From a virus, in IMG/VR virus record IMGVR_UViG_3300046449_000217, positions 1-41,352 of that record: a stretch of 41,352 nucleotides of DNA. The stretch is one strand, 5' to 3'. Below are positions 31,112-37,498 of this stretch, piece by piece. Position numbers and translations under genes: made by a program. The notes beneath the pieces were generated by a model. The model worked only from the letters and a program-made list of their open reading frames with translations. It ran no database searches and had not been told where the DNA came from. Position 1 is the stretch's first letter, and every line of letters starts with the position of its first letter.

Positions 31112-31206
31112 TCGCAACGACCCACGGCCCTTACCACTTCATCAAGTGTAAGCCCGGTTTCGTCAGCCATTTCAATCATTCTATCTAAACGCGCATCGAC
31201 GTCCAT
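31036..31206 (-). CDS. Possible small antisense gene overlapping the repressor 3' end
   Basis: A 56-residue frame starts at ATG 31206 with AAGGCGAG upstream and encodes an acidic helical N-terminus (MDVDARLDRMIEMADETG, LDEVVRAVGRC). Its last 25 codons overlap the repressor gene on the other strand. It would account for the otherwise empty 31112-31206. Real expression is uncertain. Confidence 0.35.
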   Translation of the reverse strand: MDVDARLDRMIEMADETGLTLDEVVRAVGRCDQSIFDKASGNPNILPRYIASSVKL

Positions 31207-31300
31207 TTGCTCGCCTTAATCTGGTTTGAGAACATTTGTGAACGTTCTGTGCTAGCGCGTCTAGTAAAAAGTTCATCTCCAAGTTGATTTATTTTTAATC

Positions 31301-31315
31301 TCCACCTTGTGTGGA
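31301..31315. promoter_or_regulatory. Immunity operator, right upstream site
   Basis: TCCAC and GTGGA flank five bases, matching the operator pattern. It lies just upstream of the rightward promoter's -35 box, suited to cooperative binding with the site at 31330-31346. Confidence 0.6.
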
Positions 31316-31322
31316 TTTATGC

Positions 31323-31351
31323 TTGATTAATCCACGAATGGTGGATAGCTT
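31323..31351 (+). promoter_or_regulatory. Rightward early promoter
   Basis: TTGATT (31323-31328) and TAGCTT (31346-31351) are 17 bases apart. The construction mirrors the leftward promoter, with GCTTGAT at the -35 region and GTGGATA running into the -10 region. It drives the small-gene operon starting at 31390. Confidence 0.6.
31330..31346. promoter_or_regulatory. Immunity operator, right promoter
   Basis: ATCCAC and GTGGAT form a perfect 6-bp inverted repeat around five bases inside the rightward promoter spacer. This is the same relation of operator to promoter as on the left. Confidence 0.72.
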
Positions 31352-31389
31352 AATCCTCATACCGGCCCAACACCCGGAAGGAGAGAGCA

Positions 31390-31656
31390 ATGACAACCGC
31401 ACCAGCATGGCAACCGATAGCGACCGCACCCAAGGTCGAAGGCGAACACCTTCTCGGCTATGACGAAGTTACCGCAACGCAGCATGGCGACCCTACCGCT
31501 GGCGTCTGCGTGATACTCTGGATGGACGCTAGCGAAGACAACTTTTATCCCGCTGAGTGGCAGGTTCAGCCTTTCGCCGAGGGGCTTGATTGCATCGAGT
31601 CCGAGACGAACATCACGCACTGGATGCCGCTGCCAACCGCCCCGGTGCCAGCATGA
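31390..31656 (+). CDS. DUF551-like protein
   Basis: This 88-residue protein begins with WQPIATAPKVEG and ends with ITHWMPLPTAP, the two conserved ends of DUF551 proteins common in phages; function unknown. It is the first gene of the rightward operon with a strong GGAAGGAGAG site. A distant relative is encoded at 36889-37080. Confidence 0.78.
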   Translation: MTTAPAWQPIATAPKVEGEHLLGYDEVTATQHGDPTAGVCVILWMDASEDNFYPAEWQVQPFAEGLDCIESETNITHWMPLPTAPVPA

Positions 31657-31775
31657 CCGCCCGCGAATACAACGCCGCCCTCTACGTCGAGGTCATCACG
31701 GGCGCATACGGCTTGATCGCTGTGATGGTCGCTGTCGCAGCTGGCGCGGCTATCTGCGCGAAGGTGATGGCATGA
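31653..31775 (+). CDS. Single-pass membrane microprotein, 40 aa
   Basis: ATGA overlaps at both ends define the gene. The peptide has a short N-terminal part (MTAREYNAALYVEV) and one membrane segment (GLIAVMVAVAAGAAICAKV). Role unknown; small membrane proteins in early operons sometimes exclude superinfecting phages. Confidence 0.6.
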   Translation: MTAREYNAALYVEVITGAYGLIAVMVAVAAGAAICAKVMA

Positions 31776-32116
31776 CGCTGTTCAGGGACATGACCGACGT
31801 CGAGATTGGCTTGCTCATGCTGGCACATTATCGCGGCGAAAAAATTCAAGGCACTGTGCGGTCAGGTGGCGACGACACAAACTGGCTGGCATGGGCTGAA
31901 TGCCACAACCCTGTCTGGGACCGTGACACCGCCTACCGCGTCAAGCCCAAGGCCCGGAATCTGACCCACGACATTCACGTCTACCGTCAACCTGACGGGG
32001 GTGTCGTGGTCGAGGACGGTCATTGGGGCAACCCGAACTGCTTCGCCAACATCACCCACACCTACACCATCACAGACGGTCGCGTGACTGCCTGCGACAC
32101 GATCATTCACGACTAA
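31772..32116 (+). CDS. Hypothetical protein, 114 aa
   Basis: The start at 31772 overlaps the previous stop. The product contains ADP-binding-like no motif, but a regular beta pattern (DTNWLAWAECHNPVWDRDTAYRVKPKA, then IHVYRQPDGGVVVEDGHWG) seen in small phage proteins of unknown use. The frame upstream of 31772 is not coding. Confidence 0.62.
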   Translation: MTLFRDMTDVEIGLLMLAHYRGEKIQGTVRSGGDDTNWLAWAECHNPVWDRDTAYRVKPKARNLTHDIHVYRQPDGGVVVEDGHWGNPNCFANITHTYTITDGRVTACDTIIHD

Positions 32117-32136
32117 CCCCCAAGAGGAGCCCCACC

Positions 32137-32355
32137 ATGTATGACAATCGCATCAACCTTCACACGTCCCGCCGCATTCCGCGCGAGATCCCCACCTTGA
32201 CGATGGACGATGGACGCACAGAGATATTCCTGCCCGACTATCAGCCCCGCGTTCGCCCGCTGCACAACCCGTTCGCGCAGTATCATGGCGTTATTGTGGA
32301 TGCCGAGATACTCCCCAGCATCCCCGCCTACATGATCGACGGGGGGCGCGTGTGA
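32137..32355 (+). CDS. Hypothetical protein, 72 aa
   Basis: ATG 32137 follows AGAGGAG. The product is proline- and arginine-rich (MYDNRINLHTSRRIPREIP) without a known fold. It is separated by 20 bases from the previous gene and overlaps the next. Confidence 0.58.
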   Translation: MYDNRINLHTSRRIPREIPTLTMDDGRTEIFLPDYQPRVRPLHNPFAQYHGVIVDAEILPSIPAYMIDGGRV

Positions 32356-32810
32356 TGGACGAAGTTTTTACCGCAGAGGACTTCGCCGAGGCAGAGGACT
32401 TCCCCACATTGGGGCCTGATTACTTCGCCGCCCGCCGCTTCATGGAGAAGTTCACCGCCGACTGGACTGACGAACACCTTGCGCCGCTTGCCGAGACAAT
32501 CAGCAAAGCCGTGTCCGAGCAGATCCGCGATAAGGTCTGGGACGACTTCAAGGACTACCTGCTGCAAGACACGCAATACAACGCGGCTGGTGAGATACGG
32601 CATATGGTCGAAGGCACAGTTACCGCCCTGCTGTCCGGCAAAGAATGGGCAATGAAGCGTTACCCGCTAACCGAAGGCTATGACGCAGACGGCATCCGCA
32701 AGGCTGTTGCCGCGCACATCGGCGACAAGGTTGCCGCCGCCCGCATAGCTGACCTTGAAAAGCAGGTTGCCGATCTTGAGGAACGCGCACGCTACCGGAG
32801 TAATTTCTGA
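32355..32810 (+). CDS. Hypothetical acidic helical protein, 151 aa
   Basis: The start overlaps the preceding stop (TGATGG). The product begins with a very acidic segment (MDEVFTAEDFAEAEDFPTLGPD), has a helical middle and ends in a coiled coil (ARIADLEKQVADLEERARYRSN). No family recognised. Confidence 0.62.
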   Translation: MDEVFTAEDFAEAEDFPTLGPDYFAARRFMEKFTADWTDEHLAPLAETISKAVSEQIRDKVWDDFKDYLLQDTQYNAAGEIRHMVEGTVTALLSGKEWAMKRYPLTEGYDADGIRKAVAAHIGDKVAAARIADLEKQVADLEERARYRSNF

Positions 32811-33160
32811 TGACCCGCCACACGCCATCCATAACCCCCGCCTACCTGACGCCCTACAACGCCCTCGAAGCCTACCGCAACAAGGTCAGCTATCGCATGG
32901 GCAAGGGCCTGCACAGCGTTGAACCTGTCAGCGCCAAGACCATAGCGGCAGGCGAAGCGCGGCTGGATAAGTTCATGGCCGACTTCTGGGAAACCGTGAC
33001 GCCGGATGAAGCATTCGCCGCCTACGAACTGACCGACGACCAAGCCCTAGATTGGGTAACGTCGCAGCCGTGCTTTGCGCACGTAAACGTCAACACCGTG
33101 CTTGAGGACGACCGCCTGCGCGTCTTGGCCGCCCGCCATGCAATGAAGGTGATGCAATGA
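32810..33160 (+). CDS. Hypothetical protein, 116 aa
   Basis: A soluble, mostly helical protein (NALEAYRNKVSYRMGKGLHSVEPV, ARLDKFMADFWETVTPDEAFAAYE). No recognised domain. Its ATG overlaps the preceding stop by one base and its stop overlaps the next start. Confidence 0.58.
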   Translation: MTRHTPSITPAYLTPYNALEAYRNKVSYRMGKGLHSVEPVSAKTIAAGEARLDKFMADFWETVTPDEAFAAYELTDDQALDWVTSQPCFAHVNVNTVLEDDRLRVLAARHAMKVMQ

Positions 33161-33624
33161 CCCTGCCGAATGATGACGCGCCAGAACGCATTTACGCAGC
33201 GCCAATGGTTTACCAGAACGGCCCGCAATGGGATGTCGGGCATTTTTCAGCGTCCATAGATGACGCAATGGCCGGTCAGGTCGAGGGCGATGTTCTAGCA
33301 TCATATGTTCGCGGTGATCTGCTTGACGCCATGCGCACCGATAACGATGCCCTGCACCGCAGCACTGCAAAGGCGATAGCTGACGCAGACAAGTTTCGCC
33401 TCCAGCGTGACGCCCTGCGCAAGCGGGTGGAAGCGGCGGATGCGATGGCGGAGGCGCTGGACGCAGCACATGTCGCACTCATTGAGGTTGGCGAGACCTG
33501 CTGGGACAAGTCAGACAGGGACGCGCTTAGATATGCGTGTGACCAAGCGTGTCTGATATCGGCAGACGCGGAGTCCAAAGCCAGTGAAGCCTTGTCAAAC
33601 TACCGCGCCACAGGTGACGCATGA
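33157..33624 (+). CDS. Hypothetical protein with C-terminal coiled coil, 155 aa
   Basis: Residues 1-30 (ERIYAAPMVYQNGPQWDVG) resemble an opening seen in several small phage proteins, followed by long helices (DALHRSTAKAIADADKFRLQRDALRKRVEAADAMAEALD). No enzymatic motif. Operon overlaps on both sides. Confidence 0.6.
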   Translation: MTLPNDDAPERIYAAPMVYQNGPQWDVGHFSASIDDAMAGQVEGDVLASYVRGDLLDAMRTDNDALHRSTAKAIADADKFRLQRDALRKRVEAADAMAEALDAAHVALIEVGETCWDKSDRDALRYACDQACLISADAESKASEALSNYRATGDA

Positions 33625-33797
33625 CCCTGCCCCGCCTGATCGACGCCGCCGAGAACGGCAACCACGACGGCTGCGAGGCGCTGTGGAAGCGCTACGCCGC
33701 CGCAACCAACGCAACCCGCAACCCCGCCCGCCTGCTGAATGACGCGCAGGTGGAGAAAGCAATCGCGTGGGGCAAAGCACAGATGGAGACAGCATGA
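33621..33797 (+). CDS. Hypothetical protein, 58 aa
   Basis: This short gene is defined by ATGA overlaps. It encodes MTLPRLIDAAENGNHDGCEALWKRYAAATNATRNPARLLND and a short helical end. Not recognised. Confidence 0.58.
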   Translation: MTLPRLIDAAENGNHDGCEALWKRYAAATNATRNPARLLNDAQVEKAIAWGKAQMETA

Positions 33798-33937
33798 TGG
33801 ACGGTCTCGACGCACTGTTTCTAGAGGCGCTTGCCTACGGGCTTATAGCGGGTGGCGCTTTGGCCGGCCTGATATTCCCCGTCGCACTTGTGCTGTGGAT
33901 TTTCGATGTCTTCACACCAAAGAAGGACAAGCCATGA
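33794..33937 (+). CDS. Single-pass membrane microprotein, 47 aa
   Basis: Two adjacent ATGs (33794, 33797) start a peptide with one long membrane segment (YGLIAGGALAGLIFPVALVLWIF) and a basic tail KKDKP. Stop and start overlap the neighbours. Unknown role. Confidence 0.58.
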   Translation: MMDGLDALFLEALAYGLIAGGALAGLIFPVALVLWIFDVFTPKKDKP

Positions 33938-34152
33938 CCCTACACATAGACACCCCCACGACGTTCCGCGAAATGCGCAGCAACACCACGGACGCACCAC
34001 ACTATCCAGGCACCTGCGGCGTCCTGTTCACAGGCGTCATGGTGGCAATGGTTAGCCTGATCGTGCTTGTCGGCTGGCTGGCGTTCAGCGAGATAACCCG
34101 CTGCGACCCGTGCGAGTGGGTCCAGTTTGATGCGCCGATGGAGGGATGGTGA
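33934..34152 (+). CDS. Membrane protein, 72 aa
   Basis: ATG 33934 overlaps the previous stop. The product has a soluble N-terminal 25 residues, one membrane segment (GVLFTGVMVAMVSLIVLVGWLAF) and a C-terminal tail with two cysteines (CDPC). It is the third membrane protein in this operon. Confidence 0.6.
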   Translation: MTLHIDTPTTFREMRSNTTDAPHYPGTCGVLFTGVMVAMVSLIVLVGWLAFSEITRCDPCEWVQFDAPMEGW

Positions 34153-34313
34153 TGCGTAGCGAATGGGGAAGCGTTCTAGCTGCGGCATTGCTTGTGTCAG
34201 AGCCGATCAGAGAGCCACGCTATAGCGGGCCGCCGAAGCCGCGAAAGCCTAGCGGCAAGAACCGCGACAAGATCAAAGCTGCCCGCAAGCAGAAACGAAA
34301 GGCCCAGCCATGA
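34152..34313 (+). CDS. Small basic protein, 53 aa
   Basis: Starts in a TGATG overlap. A short hydrophobic opening (WGSVLAAALLVSEP) is followed by a strongly basic tail (PKPRKPSGKNRDKIKAARKQK). It could bind nucleic acid or membrane. Too short to classify. Confidence 0.5.
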   Translation: MRSEWGSVLAAALLVSEPIREPRYSGPPKPRKPSGKNRDKIKAARKQKRKAQP

Positions 34314-34477
34314 CCGGACGCCAAGCATACGAGGCCGACCGCAAGGCCAAGCCCAACTATCACAACGGCAAGCCCCGCCCAGCGTGGGACGATCTGGACG
34401 CCATCGCCCGATACTCGTGGATCAAGTCACCATCGCCGCGCGAGTGGAAACCATTGCCCACGGAGGCTAAGCCATGA
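34310..34477 (+). CDS. Hypothetical protein, 55 aa
   Basis: Fixed by ATGA overlaps on both sides; basic, with tryptophans and prolines (KPRPAWDDLDAIARYSWIKSPSPREW). No recognised family. Confidence 0.52.
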   Translation: MTGRQAYEADRKAKPNYHNGKPRPAWDDLDAIARYSWIKSPSPREWKPLPTEAKP

Positions 34478-34683
34478 ACCTGCTCCCACCAGGATACGAC
34501 GCATGGGCCTTGCGCGGGCCCGACGAGCCGCACCAAATCGGCACGCAGGACGGCGACGACTGCGGCAGGTTCGCCGAGCCTGACGAAGACGCCCCGCGCG
34601 GATACCGCCCCAAGCCCTGCACGGGGATGATGGACAATAACGAGGGCCGTATCCTGTGCGATACATGTGGAGAGGTGGTGTGA
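34474..34683 (+). CDS. Small protein with C-terminal CxxC, 69 aa
   Basis: An acidic protein ending in ILCDTCGEVV, with a further PKPC upstream, so a zinc-binding ribbon is possible. Its stop overlaps the start of the excisionase-like gene. Confidence 0.58.
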   Translation: MNLLPPGYDAWALRGPDEPHQIGTQDGDDCGRFAEPDEDAPRGYRPKPCTGMMDNNEGRILCDTCGEVV

Positions 34684-35021
34684 TGGGATTGCTTTGCAAG
34701 ATAGAGGAAGCCGCTGCAGAACTCGGCGTGCCACCGGCCAGCCTGCGCACCGCTGCAGAAAGCCACGGCTACCTTGTCCGCATGGGGCGCGCTATCCGCC
34801 TGGAACGTGACCGCCTACCGGAGTTATTGAAAAAATGCCGAGACCAGCCAAAGGAGCAAGGCTCCACAAGTTCGCCCATCGCCCGCACTGGTATATCAGA
34901 GACACAGGCCAACCCGACCGCTCTACGGGCTGCACAAGCCGCGTCGAAGCTGAAAAGGCGCTTGGAGCCTATATCGCCACCAAAGGGCGGACAGGTGCTG
35001 CCAATGAGCCGGAAAACGTAA
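34683..35021 (+). CDS. Excisionase-like DNA-binding protein
   Basis: From ATG 34683 the product is 112 residues. The first 50 (CKIEEAAAELGVPPASLRTAAESHGYLVRMGRAIRLERDRLPELL) have the winged-helix, MerR/excisionase pattern. The tail is basic. The gene overlaps the integrase start by 187 bases in another frame, a compression seen in related prophages. It probably directs excision or regulates the integrase. CTGCAG occurs twice within it. Confidence 0.72.
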   Translation: MGLLCKIEEAAAELGVPPASLRTAAESHGYLVRMGRAIRLERDRLPELLKKCRDQPKEQGSTSSPIARTGISETQANPTALRAAQAASKLKRRLEPISPPKGGQVLPMSRKT

Positions 35022-35833
35022 CCTGCGGCGAAGTGCTGGCTATCTATGCCGAGCAATACGCGCAGACCGTGGCCGCGCCAGAGCGTATCGGTTACGCGAT
35101 GGACGCGCTGTTGCCGTTCTGGGCGGAGCTCAAGCTAAGCCATGTCAAAGGCGAGACCTGCAGGCGATATGGTAAATGGCGGGGGAAAGCCCCTGCCACA
35201 GTCCGCCGCGAACTCGGCACCCTGCAGGCTGCAATGAATTACGCGCATAAGGAGGGCTATGTGACTGCAGCGCCCGCCGTGACGTTGCCCGCCGCGCCAG
35301 AGGCAAAAGAACGCTGGCTAACGCGGGACGAGGCTGCAGCATTAATCTGGGCCGCATACCGTGGCCACAAGTCACGGCACCTCGCACGGTTCATCTTAAT
35401 CGCGATTTACACAGGCACCCGCAAAGACGCCATCTTGCGCATGGGGTTTACGCCAAACACCGTCGGCGGATGGTTCGATCTGCAGCGCGGCATCATGCAC
35501 CGGCGCGGCGAAGGTGAGCGCCAGACGAACAAGCGCCGCACCCCGGCCCCAATCCCGCGCCAGCTTCTAAGCCACTTGCGCCGCTGGCACGCTGCAGGAT
35601 CTGTCTGGGCGGTTGAGTATCAAGGTGCACGCGTTGGCGACATCAAGCGGGCATTTCCCAAGGCCGCACGTTCTGCAGGTCTGACTGGCGTGTCACCCCA
35701 TACGTTGAAGCATACCGCGATAACGTGGGCGCTGCACAACGGCGCGACTGTCTGGGATGCTGCAGGCTTCTTTGCGACCAGTGCCGAGACCATCCAGAAG
35801 GTCTACGGCCACCACGCAACGGACTACCTGCAG
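34714..35833. other. Cluster of eleven CTGCAG sites
   Basis: CTGCAG occurs at 34714, 34753, 35158, 35222, 35265, 35334, 35480, 35592, 35673, 35760 and 35828. I found no other copy anywhere in the window, although base composition predicts roughly one per 3 kb. The cluster covers exactly the excisionase and integrase genes. Confidence 0.85.
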
Positions 35834-35869
35834 ACCGCATTAAACGCGGTAGAATCACGCCGAAAATAG
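34835..35869 (+). CDS. int: Tyrosine integrase
   Basis: This 344-residue recombinase has an N-terminal arm/core-binding region (1-150) and a catalytic domain with R196 (TGTR), K233, H289, and tyrosine 324 in KVYGHH. The box II motif reads HTLKHT, so the usual second arginine is a lysine (K292). It should insert the phage at the host tRNA-Arg(CCG) gene through the attP core 63 bases downstream. It lies at the end of the rightward early operon. Confidence 0.93.
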   Translation: MPRPAKGARLHKFAHRPHWYIRDTGQPDRSTGCTSRVEAEKALGAYIATKGRTGAANEPENVTCGEVLAIYAEQYAQTVAAPERIGYAMDALLPFWAELKLSHVKGETCRRYGKWRGKAPATVRRELGTLQAAMNYAHKEGYVTAAPAVTLPAAPEAKERWLTRDEAAALIWAAYRGHKSRHLARFILIAIYTGTRKDAILRMGFTPNTVGGWFDLQRGIMHRRGEGERQTNKRRTPAPIPRQLLSHLRRWHAAGSVWAVEYQGARVGDIKRAFPKAARSAGLTGVSPHTLKHTAITWALHNGATVWDAAGFFATSAETIQKVYGHHATDYLQTALNAVESRRK

Positions 35870-35877
35870 GCGTTACT

Positions 35878-35895
35878 GTTACTTGTAACAGATAC
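35878..35895 (+). repeat. Direct repeat left of attP (integrase arm-site candidate)
   Basis: GTTACTTGTAACAGATAC matches 36064-36081 at 16 of 18 bases. The two copies flank the attP core, 36 bases to its left and 82 to its right. Each contains an inverted GTTAC/GTAAC pair, as expected for integrase or excisionase arm sites. Confidence 0.65.
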
Positions 35896-35931
35896 AACTA
35901 AACCGGAGGATAAAGAATTGTCATATAAAAT

Positions 35932-35981
35932 TGGTGCACCCGACTGGATTCGAACCAGTGACCTCTGCCTTCGGAGGGCAG
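35932..35981 (-). other. attP core: 3' half of tRNA-Arg(CCG)
   Basis: Read on the minus strand, the core contains an anticodon arm (CTGCC, loop CTCCGAA, GGCAG; anticodon CCG), a perfect T arm (ACTGG TTCGAAT CCAGT) and the acceptor 3' strand ending in ACCA. There is no 5' half, so this is not a functional tRNA gene but the segment that restores the host tRNA upon integration. The integrase lies on one side and the lipoprotein esterase on the other. Confidence 0.9.
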
Positions 35982-36063
35982 TCATGGGGCGCATGTTCAC
36001 GCAATACACCCCTTTTATACCGGCTTTTGTTCGCCTTCGCGTTGTGCTGTATTGGTTCAAAGC

Positions 36064-36081
36064 GTTACGTGTAACAGTTAC
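36064..36081 (+). repeat. Direct repeat right of attP (integrase arm-site candidate)
   Basis: GTTACGTGTAACAGTTAC is the partner of 35878-35895 (two differences). It lies 25 bases before the esterase gene start, so a protein binding here could also influence expression of that gene. Apart from these sites the 35870-36105 gap contains no gene I can support. Confidence 0.65.
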
Positions 36082-36105
36082 CCGCGCAACCCAAGGACGC
36101 CGCAC

Positions 36106-36768
36106 ATGAATAAGATCCCAGCCTTCGCCGCCCTGCTGCTCGTCACGGCCTGCGGTGGCGCGTCAAACCCCTACGGCCCGATAGACGCGCCTATGCGGCC
36201 AGTCATCGACCAGCCAGCCGTTCACCCGATCAAAGACGAGGTGCCAGTATTCGGCATCGGTCAGTCAAACATGCAGCGCGGCACAGAGGAGTTCGGCATC
36301 GGGCAGCAATACGCGCGGCGGCTGCAAGCTGATAACCCGACAGTCAACGTGCAATACTATCAGGCGGCTGTAGGCGGTCAGAACGTGGCGCAGTTCCTAA
36401 ACGGGGGCCGTGTGGCTGATGTCATGGATAGCACGTTCAGCGGAAAGACTGCGGATCATCTGCTAGTCCACCAGGGCGAGGCGGATCGCGGCAAGTCTAG
36501 CGAGTATTGGGTCGGCACATGGGGCACGGTGCTAGGCCAGATGGAAACGAAAGGCTACATCGACGGCGATACCAACGTCACCTTTGGCGAGGTTGCCCGC
36601 GATCTGCCGGAATATCAAACGCGCAACGCGGATATGCCTGAGTTGGCGGCGCGCTTCGGCGTGAACATCGCCAGCAGCAAGGGGCTCGCCACAAGCGACG
36701 GGGTGCATTTCACGCCGGAGGATCGCAACGCGATGGGCGACCGGTACTATGAAGCGGCGATGAAATAG
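36106..36768 (+). CDS. Lipoprotein SGNH O-acetylesterase (lysogenic-conversion candidate)
   Basis: ATG 36106 is preceded by AAGGA. The 220-residue product has a lipoprotein signal (LLLVTAC, cysteine 16; glycine at +2 favours the outer membrane) and then an SGNH hydrolase with GIGQSNM (S54), VHQGEAD (H122) and SDGVHF (D198, H201). These blocks match those of the phage's own tail-fibre esterase. The gene sits next to attP, at one extreme end of the integrated prophage. It could de-acetylate the host's surface polysaccharide in the lysogen. Confidence 0.85.
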   Translation: MNKIPAFAALLLVTACGGASNPYGPIDAPMRPVIDQPAVHPIKDEVPVFGIGQSNMQRGTEEFGIGQQYARRLQADNPTVNVQYYQAAVGGQNVAQFLNGGRVADVMDSTFSGKTADHLLVHQGEADRGKSSEYWVGTWGTVLGQMETKGYIDGDTNVTFGEVARDLPEYQTRNADMPELAARFGVNIASSKGLATSDGVHFTPEDRNAMGDRYYEAAMK

Positions 36769-36772
36769 CGCC

Positions 36773-36871
36773 CTACCGCGTCACCCACCACAGCAGCCAC
36801 AGCAAGAACGCCCCGCCGCCGTAGGTAAATATCACGTCGATGATACCTGCGGCGGTCAAGGCGTTCTTCAT
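36773..36871 (-). CDS. Possible 32-residue membrane peptide
   Basis: A short frame encodes MKNALTAAGIIDVIF followed by a membrane segment (GGGAFLLWLLWWVTR). It is one strongly hydrophobic helix with a basic end, convergent with the esterase gene. A CGAAGA stretch precedes the ATG. It would otherwise be an empty 120-base gap. A small membrane toxin or exclusion peptide is possible, but expression is unproven. Confidence 0.42.
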   Translation of the reverse strand: MKNALTAAGIIDVIFTYGGGAFLLWLLWWVTR

Positions 36872-36888
36872 TCTTCGTTTTCTGGCGG

Positions 36889-37080
36889 TTATGGAAGCGG
36901 CATCCAGTGAGTCACGCCATGCATCCGGGTGCCGTGAGGGCCGAAAACAAAATCACGGCCATTGAAGCAGGTGCCCCGCATCAAATATCTCACTCGGCTT
37001 TCACCGTCAGCCGCCCATGCGAGCACCTTTTGCCCCTTATCTGGAGTGGCTAAACCAACTTCGGTCCATTGTTCATCCAT
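36889..37080 (-). CDS. DUF551-like protein, 63 aa
   Basis: The protein starts MDEQWTEVGLATPDKGQKVLAW and ends GVTHWMPLP, the DUF551 signature; function unknown. GGAGG lies upstream of the ATG. It is the last-but-one gene of the leftward accessory cluster. Confidence 0.72.
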   Translation of the reverse strand: MDEQWTEVGLATPDKGQKVLAWAADGESRVRYLMRGTCFNGRDFVFGPHGTRMHGVTHWMPLP

Positions 37081-37094
37081 CGGTTCGGTGCCTC

Positions 37095-37295
37095 CTAAAA
37101 TTGGTGTGCGGTTCCGGCCAGCGCGGCCTTAACCTCGTCATGCCCGCAGGTGCATATCTTGACGCTCTCGCGCCACACTTTGCAGTCTGGATCGTGCCAG
37201 CCCTCGAACTGGTCGCGCAGCATCTTGCGCAGCCGGTCAATTTCAGCATCTCGCTTCTTAACTATCTGAGCCGCCTGATCTGGTGTGTGTGCCAT
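37095..37295 (-). CDS. Small putative metal-binding protein, 66 aa
   Basis: A helical, charged N-terminus (DQAAQIVKKRDAEIDRLRKMLRDQFEGW) precedes HDPDC and CTCGH, a possible zinc site. The start shares the AGGAGCAAGC leader with four other genes of the cluster. Confidence 0.62.
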   Translation of the reverse strand: MAHTPDQAAQIVKKRDAEIDRLRKMLRDQFEGWHDPDCKVWRESVKICTCGHDEVKAALAGTAHQF

Positions 37296-37306
37296 GCGCT
37301 TGCTCC

Positions 37307-37471
37307 TTAAAATGGGCGTGTGGAAATGTCTCTTGTGATCTGACCAATGGGTCTGACAGCAGCGCGTAGGCTGTCGTCTGGATAAACCCAGAACGCAGGG
37401 GCATATGATCCTGCGGAAAGTTCTGGCAGGCTCAGGCTTATGGCTGTTGTGCTGTATAGTATCCCGCGCAT
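37307..37471 (-). CDS. Hypothetical protein, 54 aa
   Basis: This small gene has the leader AGGAGCAAGCG directly before ATG 37471. The product (MRGILYSTTAISLSLPELS, then a YAPAFWVYPDDSLRAAVRPIG segment) has no known relatives I recognise. Confidence 0.55.
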   Translation of the reverse strand: MRGILYSTTAISLSLPELSAGSYAPAFWVYPDDSLRAAVRPIGQITRDISTRPF

Positions 37472-37477
37472 CGCTTG

Positions 37478-37498
37478 CTCCTATGATTGCTGTTCGGT
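37478..37498. repeat. 21-base direct repeat, copy 1
   Basis: CTCCTATGATTGCTGTTCGGT is identical to 38136-38156. Both copies cover the end of a gene and the start of the next leader, suggesting homologous or slipped exchange at cassette borders. Confidence 0.75.

Noticed and set aside
31586-31771. N-terminal extension of the 31772 gene
   Set aside because: It overlaps two other genes out of frame and is Arg/Cys-rich; ATG 31772 forms the usual ATGA junction.
35932-35981. Complete tRNA-Arg gene
   Set aside because: Only the anticodon arm, T arm and acceptor 3' strand are present; no D arm or 5' acceptor strand is found.
35918-36109. Plus-strand open frame across attP
   Set aside because: It merely reads through the tRNA fragment and lacks a ribosome site; the att core accounts for the sequence.
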